Source: RGIG8700 sp964568815 (lineage in GTDB: Bacteria > Bacillota > Clostridia > RGIG6154). Taken from it: a stretch of DNA of 9,137 nucleotides. Shown piece after piece: positions 7,249 to 9,137 of this stretch (positions are counted from its first letter, which is position 1; the number at the start of each line of letters is the position of its first letter). The DNA lies in the NCBI GenBank assembly GCA_964568815.1, contig CAZMRY010000061.1, positions 1-9,137 of the forward strand. The letters run 5' to 3'. Both the position numbers and the translations under genes were made by a program. Below the pieces are notes generated by a model that was given only the letters and a program-made list of their open reading frames with translations, ran no database searches and was not told the DNA's origin.

Positions 7249-7827
7249 TTATTTGCGGAAAGTTAAGGAATCTTCTGTCATAGATTCAATAATTGCCAAA
7301 GAATCAACTCTTATTCCTTTTTGTCTGAGTTCATCTCCGCCGCCCTGAAAGCCTTTTTCAATAGCAATGGCACAACCGCAAAGTGTAGCCCCTGCCTGAT
7401 TTATAATATCCATAAGGCCGTTTAATGCATTTCCTTTTGCAAGGAAATCATCAATAACAAGAACCTTATCCTGTTTTCCAAGAAAATCTTTGCTTATCAC
7501 AGCATCATATACATTTTTTCTTGTGAATGAAGTAACCTTTGAAGAATAAACTTTATCTGAGATATTGCCTGACTTGTCCTTTTTCGCAAAAACAACAGGA
7601 ACATTCATAAACTGAGCCGCCGCAAATGCAATGGGAATACCTGAAGTCTCGATAGTTAAAATCTTATTTACAGGTTCATCTTTATAAAGCTCGGCTATTT
7701 CCTTGCCCATTTCCATAAGGAATTTAACATCAATCTGATGATTAAGAAAACAATCAACCTTTAATATATTTCCAGGCAAAACTTTGCCTTCTTTTAGAAT
7801 TTTTTCTTCTAACGCTGTTATTTTCAT
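7249..7827 (-). CDS. xpt: Xanthine phosphoribosyltransferase
   Basis: This 192-residue cytoplasmic enzyme transfers a phosphoribosyl group from PRPP to xanthine (and more weakly guanine), making XMP in purine salvage. It closely follows Bacillus Xpt in length and motifs: an N-terminal helix ending in EGKVL, ILKVDCFLNHQID (21-33), TIETSGIP (58-65), the PRPP-binding loop VLVIDDFLAKGNA (122-134), and the base-pocket region IEKGFQGGGDEL (156-167). The ATG at 7827 follows AGGAG by only 3 nt, which is rather close, but no better start aligns with the family N-terminus. It is the first gene of a five-gene transcript with the BMP lipoprotein and ABC importer genes, which points to a purine as the imported substrate. 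A promoter lies 40-68 bp upstream. I see no purine riboswitch or PurBox-like sequence in the short leader. Confidence 0.95.
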   Translation of the reverse strand: MKITALEEKILKEGKVLPGNILKVDCFLNHQIDVKFLMEMGKEIAELYKDEPVNKILTIETSGIPIAFAAAQFMNVPVVFAKKDKSGNISDKVYSSKVTSFTRKNVYDAVISKDFLGKQDKVLVIDDFLAKGNALNGLMDIINQAGATLCGCAIAIEKGFQGGGDELRQKGIRVDSLAIIESMTEDSLTFRK

Positions 7828-7866
7828 TCACTCCTGACCTGAAAAATTAGGTACAACTACATAAAA

Positions 7867-7895
7867 ATTATAGCATACCATTTATTAGAAGTCAA
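7867..7895 (-). promoter_or_regulatory. Sigma-A-type promoter for xpt operon
   Basis: On the minus strand, TTGACT (7890-7895) and TATAAT (7867-7872) are separated by exactly 17 nt, with a TG one base before the -10 (extended -10). Transcription should start near 7860, leaving a leader of about 33 nt before xpt. This is too short for the roughly 65-70 nt purine aptamer. Confidence 0.85.
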
Positions 7896-7944
7896 CAAAA
7901 TTCTTCCTGATACTACAACAATTTACAAAGTAACATTCAGGCTA

Positions 7945-7973
7945 TTGACAATCAAAATTTCTCGTGATATAAT
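7945..7973 (+). promoter_or_regulatory. Consensus sigma-A-type promoter for the riboswitch/P-type ATPase transcript
   Basis: TTGACA (7945-7950) and TATAAT (7968-7973) match consensus perfectly with a 17-nt spacer, and TG precedes the -10 by one base. The start site should be near 7980, a few bases before the riboswitch. A full-consensus promoter fits control exerted downstream by premature termination. It is divergent from the xpt promoter, with 49 bp between the two -35 boxes. Confidence 0.9.
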
Positions 7974-7983
7974 GTTTAAAATT

Positions 7984-8077
7984 ACAAAAGGGAGTAGCTG
8001 AATGCATTGCATTTCCAGAACACCGTCATCACGACTTTTGTCCGGTTATCTGGGTCCTTTGATAGCAAGACTTTTGT
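7984..8077 (+). ncRNA. yybP-ykoY manganese riboswitch aptamer
   Basis: The leader carries the conserved elements of the yybP-ykoY class in order: GGGAGTAGCT (7990-7999), CCGTCA (8023-8028), CCGG (8042-8045), TGGGT (8051-8055), and AGCAAGAC (8064-8071). The closing helix P1 is formed by ACAAAAG (7984-7990) with CTTTTGT (8071-8077). A small hairpin AATGC/GCATT (8001-8013) and CCAGA/TCTGG (8015-8019, 8049-8053) supply inner stems. By knowledge of this class, Mn2+ bridges the two conserved loops and stabilises P1. P1 uses bases that the downstream terminator also needs, so Mn2+ should turn expression on. The downstream P-type ATPase fits a metal-export role. Confidence 0.9.
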
Positions 8078-8104
8078 GGCTTATTGCTACAAAAGTCTTT
8101 TTTT
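8067..8104 (+). terminator. Riboswitch-controlled intrinsic terminator
   Basis: AAGACTTTTGTGGC (8067-8080) pairs with GCTACAAAAGTCTT (8086-8099) across a 5-nt loop. This makes a 14-bp stem (one G-T pair), followed by seven T (8098-8104). Its left arm includes the aptamer's AAGAC motif and the right strand of P1, so terminator and metal-bound aptamer exclude each other. It ends 39 bp before the ATPase start codon. Confidence 0.92.
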
Positions 8105-8143
8105 GTACATAATAAATAACACTTTATAAACAGGAGGTAAAAA

Positions 8144-9137
8144 ATGAAACATTATCTTAACAATTCCGACGAAGTAATTAAAGCTGTTGACAGTAACGCC
8201 GATGGCCTAAGCTCTGCTAATGCCACAAAAAGGCTTGAACAAAACGGCAAAAACAAGCTTGTTGAAGCAAAAAAAGAATCAATGATTCACCGTTTCTTCA
8301 AGCAGCTTTGCGAACCAATGACAATTATTCTGCTGGTAGCGGCGGTTATTTCTGCAGGTGTGGAAATCTACGAGGGAATTCATTCAGGACATATGGGGTT
8401 TCCGTCTGATGTAGTGATTATTCTCGCGGTTGTTCTTATCAATGCCATTTTAGGCGTACTGCAGGAAAGCAAAGCTGAAAAAGCAATTGAAGCACTTCAG
8501 GAAATGTCAAAAGCACAAAGCAAGGTTATCCGTGACGGAAAGCAGATATTTATTCCCAGTGAAAACCTTGTTGTTGGAGATATTATAGTTCTTGAAGCAG
8601 GTGACTCAGTCCCTGCAGATGCACGAATTATTGAGTGTGCCTCAATGAAGATTGAAGAAGCTGCACTTACCGGTGAGTCTGTTCCTGTAGACAAAAAGGT
8701 TGAAGCTCTTACAGCAGGAGAAAACGGAGATATTGCTCTTGGGGACAGAAAAAATATGGTATTTATGGGTTCAACTGTTGTTTACGGACGAGGCAAGGCA
8801 GTTGTGACAGCTACAGGTATGGAAACTGAAATGGGTAAAATTGCTGATGCACTTGCTCAGGCAGAGGAAGGCAAAACTCCGCTACAGATTAAGCTTGCAG
8901 GACTTTCAAAAATCCTTACTTACCTTGTTATAGGCATCTGCGTAATTATTTTCTGTGTTCAGCTTATTCGTGACGGTATTGGTTTTGAACCTATCTTAAA
9001 TTCCTTTATGATTGCTATTTCTCTTGCAGTAGCGGCAATCCCCGAAGGACTTGCTACTGTTGTTACCATTGTTCTTTCTATAGGTGTTACCAATATGTCA
9101 AAGCGTAATGCTATTATCCGTAAGCTTACCGCTGTTG
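8144..9137 (+). CDS. P2-type cation-transporting ATPase, probable Mn2+ (or Ca2+/Mn2+) exporter (3' end cut by window edge)
   Basis: The visible 331 residues are the N-terminal third of a P-type ATPase, a membrane pump that exports cations using ATP. An N-terminal cation-ATPase domain (about 1-65, with ATKRLEQNGKNKL) precedes membrane helices near 58-76 and 89-107. The actuator domain follows, with SVPADARI (155-162) and TGES (176-179), then a helix at about 257-274 and the ion-site helix with IPEGLATVVT (299-308). This PEGL form marks the P2A Ca2+/Mn2+ group rather than heavy-metal (CPx) pumps. The sequence ends at RKLTAV, a few residues short of the expected DKTGT phosphorylation site. The ATG at 8144 is 5 nt after AGGAGGT. 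Control by the Mn2+ riboswitch upstream supports Mn2+ export; the ion preference itself cannot be read from this part of the protein. Confidence 0.93.
   Translation, partial: MKHYLNNSDEVIKAVDSNADGLSSANATKRLEQNGKNKLVEAKKESMIHRFFKQLCEPMTIILLVAAVISAGVEIYEGIHSGHMGFPSDVVIILAVVLINAILGVLQESKAEKAIEALQEMSKAQSKVIRDGKQIFIPSENLVVGDIIVLEAGDSVPADARIIECASMKIEEAALTGESVPVDKKVEALTAGENGDIALGDRKNMVFMGSTVVYGRGKAVVTATGMETEMGKIADALAQAEEGKTPLQIKLAGLSKILTYLVIGICVIIFCVQLIRDGIGFEPILNSFMIAISLAVAAIPEGLATVVTIVLSIGVTNMSKRNAIIRKLTAV

Larger units (their letters stand above)
7828..8143. other. Divergent intergenic regulatory region
   Basis: This 316-bp gap separates xpt (minus) from the P-type ATPase gene (plus). It is almost fully accounted for by the xpt leader and promoter (7828-7895), a 49-bp spacer between the two -35 boxes (7896-7944), the ATPase promoter, the manganese riboswitch, its terminator, and the ATPase ribosome binding site (8132-8138). 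I saw no additional small gene and no clear operator palindrome. Confidence 0.85.

Noticed and set aside
7828..7866. A purine riboswitch before xpt.
   Set aside because: The leader is too short and none of the conserved aptamer loop sequences are present on the minus strand up to and beyond the promoter.

Overview
The window looks like chromosomal DNA of a low-GC Gram-positive bacterium, most likely a clostridial Firmicute. The evidence is AT-rich sequence, strong AGGAGG-type ribosome binding sites, a lipoprotein-type substrate-binding protein, a membrane-anchored HtrA with a cytoplasmic tail, a Bacillus-type xanthine phosphoribosyltransferase, and a terminator-coupled yybP-ykoY riboswitch. 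No species can be named from the sequence alone. No mobile element, CRISPR array, tRNA or rRNA was seen.

Layout, left to right. Positions 1-1184 (minus) hold most of an HtrA/DegP-like serine protease, cut by the window edge inside or just after its PDZ domain. Immediately upstream of it, 1255-1908 (minus), is an OmpR/PhoB-type response regulator whose receiver domain lacks the usual acidic pair and the conserved lysine. Between this regulator and the next gene lies about 310 bp that is not empty. It contains a decayed C-terminal piece of an electron-transfer flavoprotein alpha subunit (etfA), in two frames with the middle missing, and a strong terminator.

Positions 2234-7827 (minus) form a five-gene purine salvage and uptake operon: xpt, a BMP-family lipoprotein, a double-domain ABC ATPase, and two permeases. 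It has a near-consensus extended -10 promoter at 7867-7895 and a rho-independent terminator at 2199-2227. The gene order suggests that the lipoprotein captures a purine nucleoside or base outside the cell, the ABC complex imports it, and Xpt converts xanthine or guanine to the nucleotide. The leader before xpt is only about 33 nt and has no room for the purine riboswitch often found before xpt. A GC-rich hairpin between the lipoprotein gene and the ATPase gene may adjust their relative expression.

Positions 7945-9137 (plus) are a divergent unit. A consensus extended -10 promoter is followed by a yybP-ykoY (Mn2+-sensing) riboswitch with an overlapping terminator, then the first 331 residues of a P2-type cation-transporting ATPase. 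By family knowledge this is a Mn2+-induced Mn2+ (or Ca2+/Mn2+) exporter. The riboswitch carries two copies of each strand of the switching helix, which makes its mutually exclusive pairings readable directly from sequence.

I did not find a clearly new biological system. The items most worth a second look are the degenerate response regulator next to htrA, the etfA remnant, and the switching architecture of the riboswitch.
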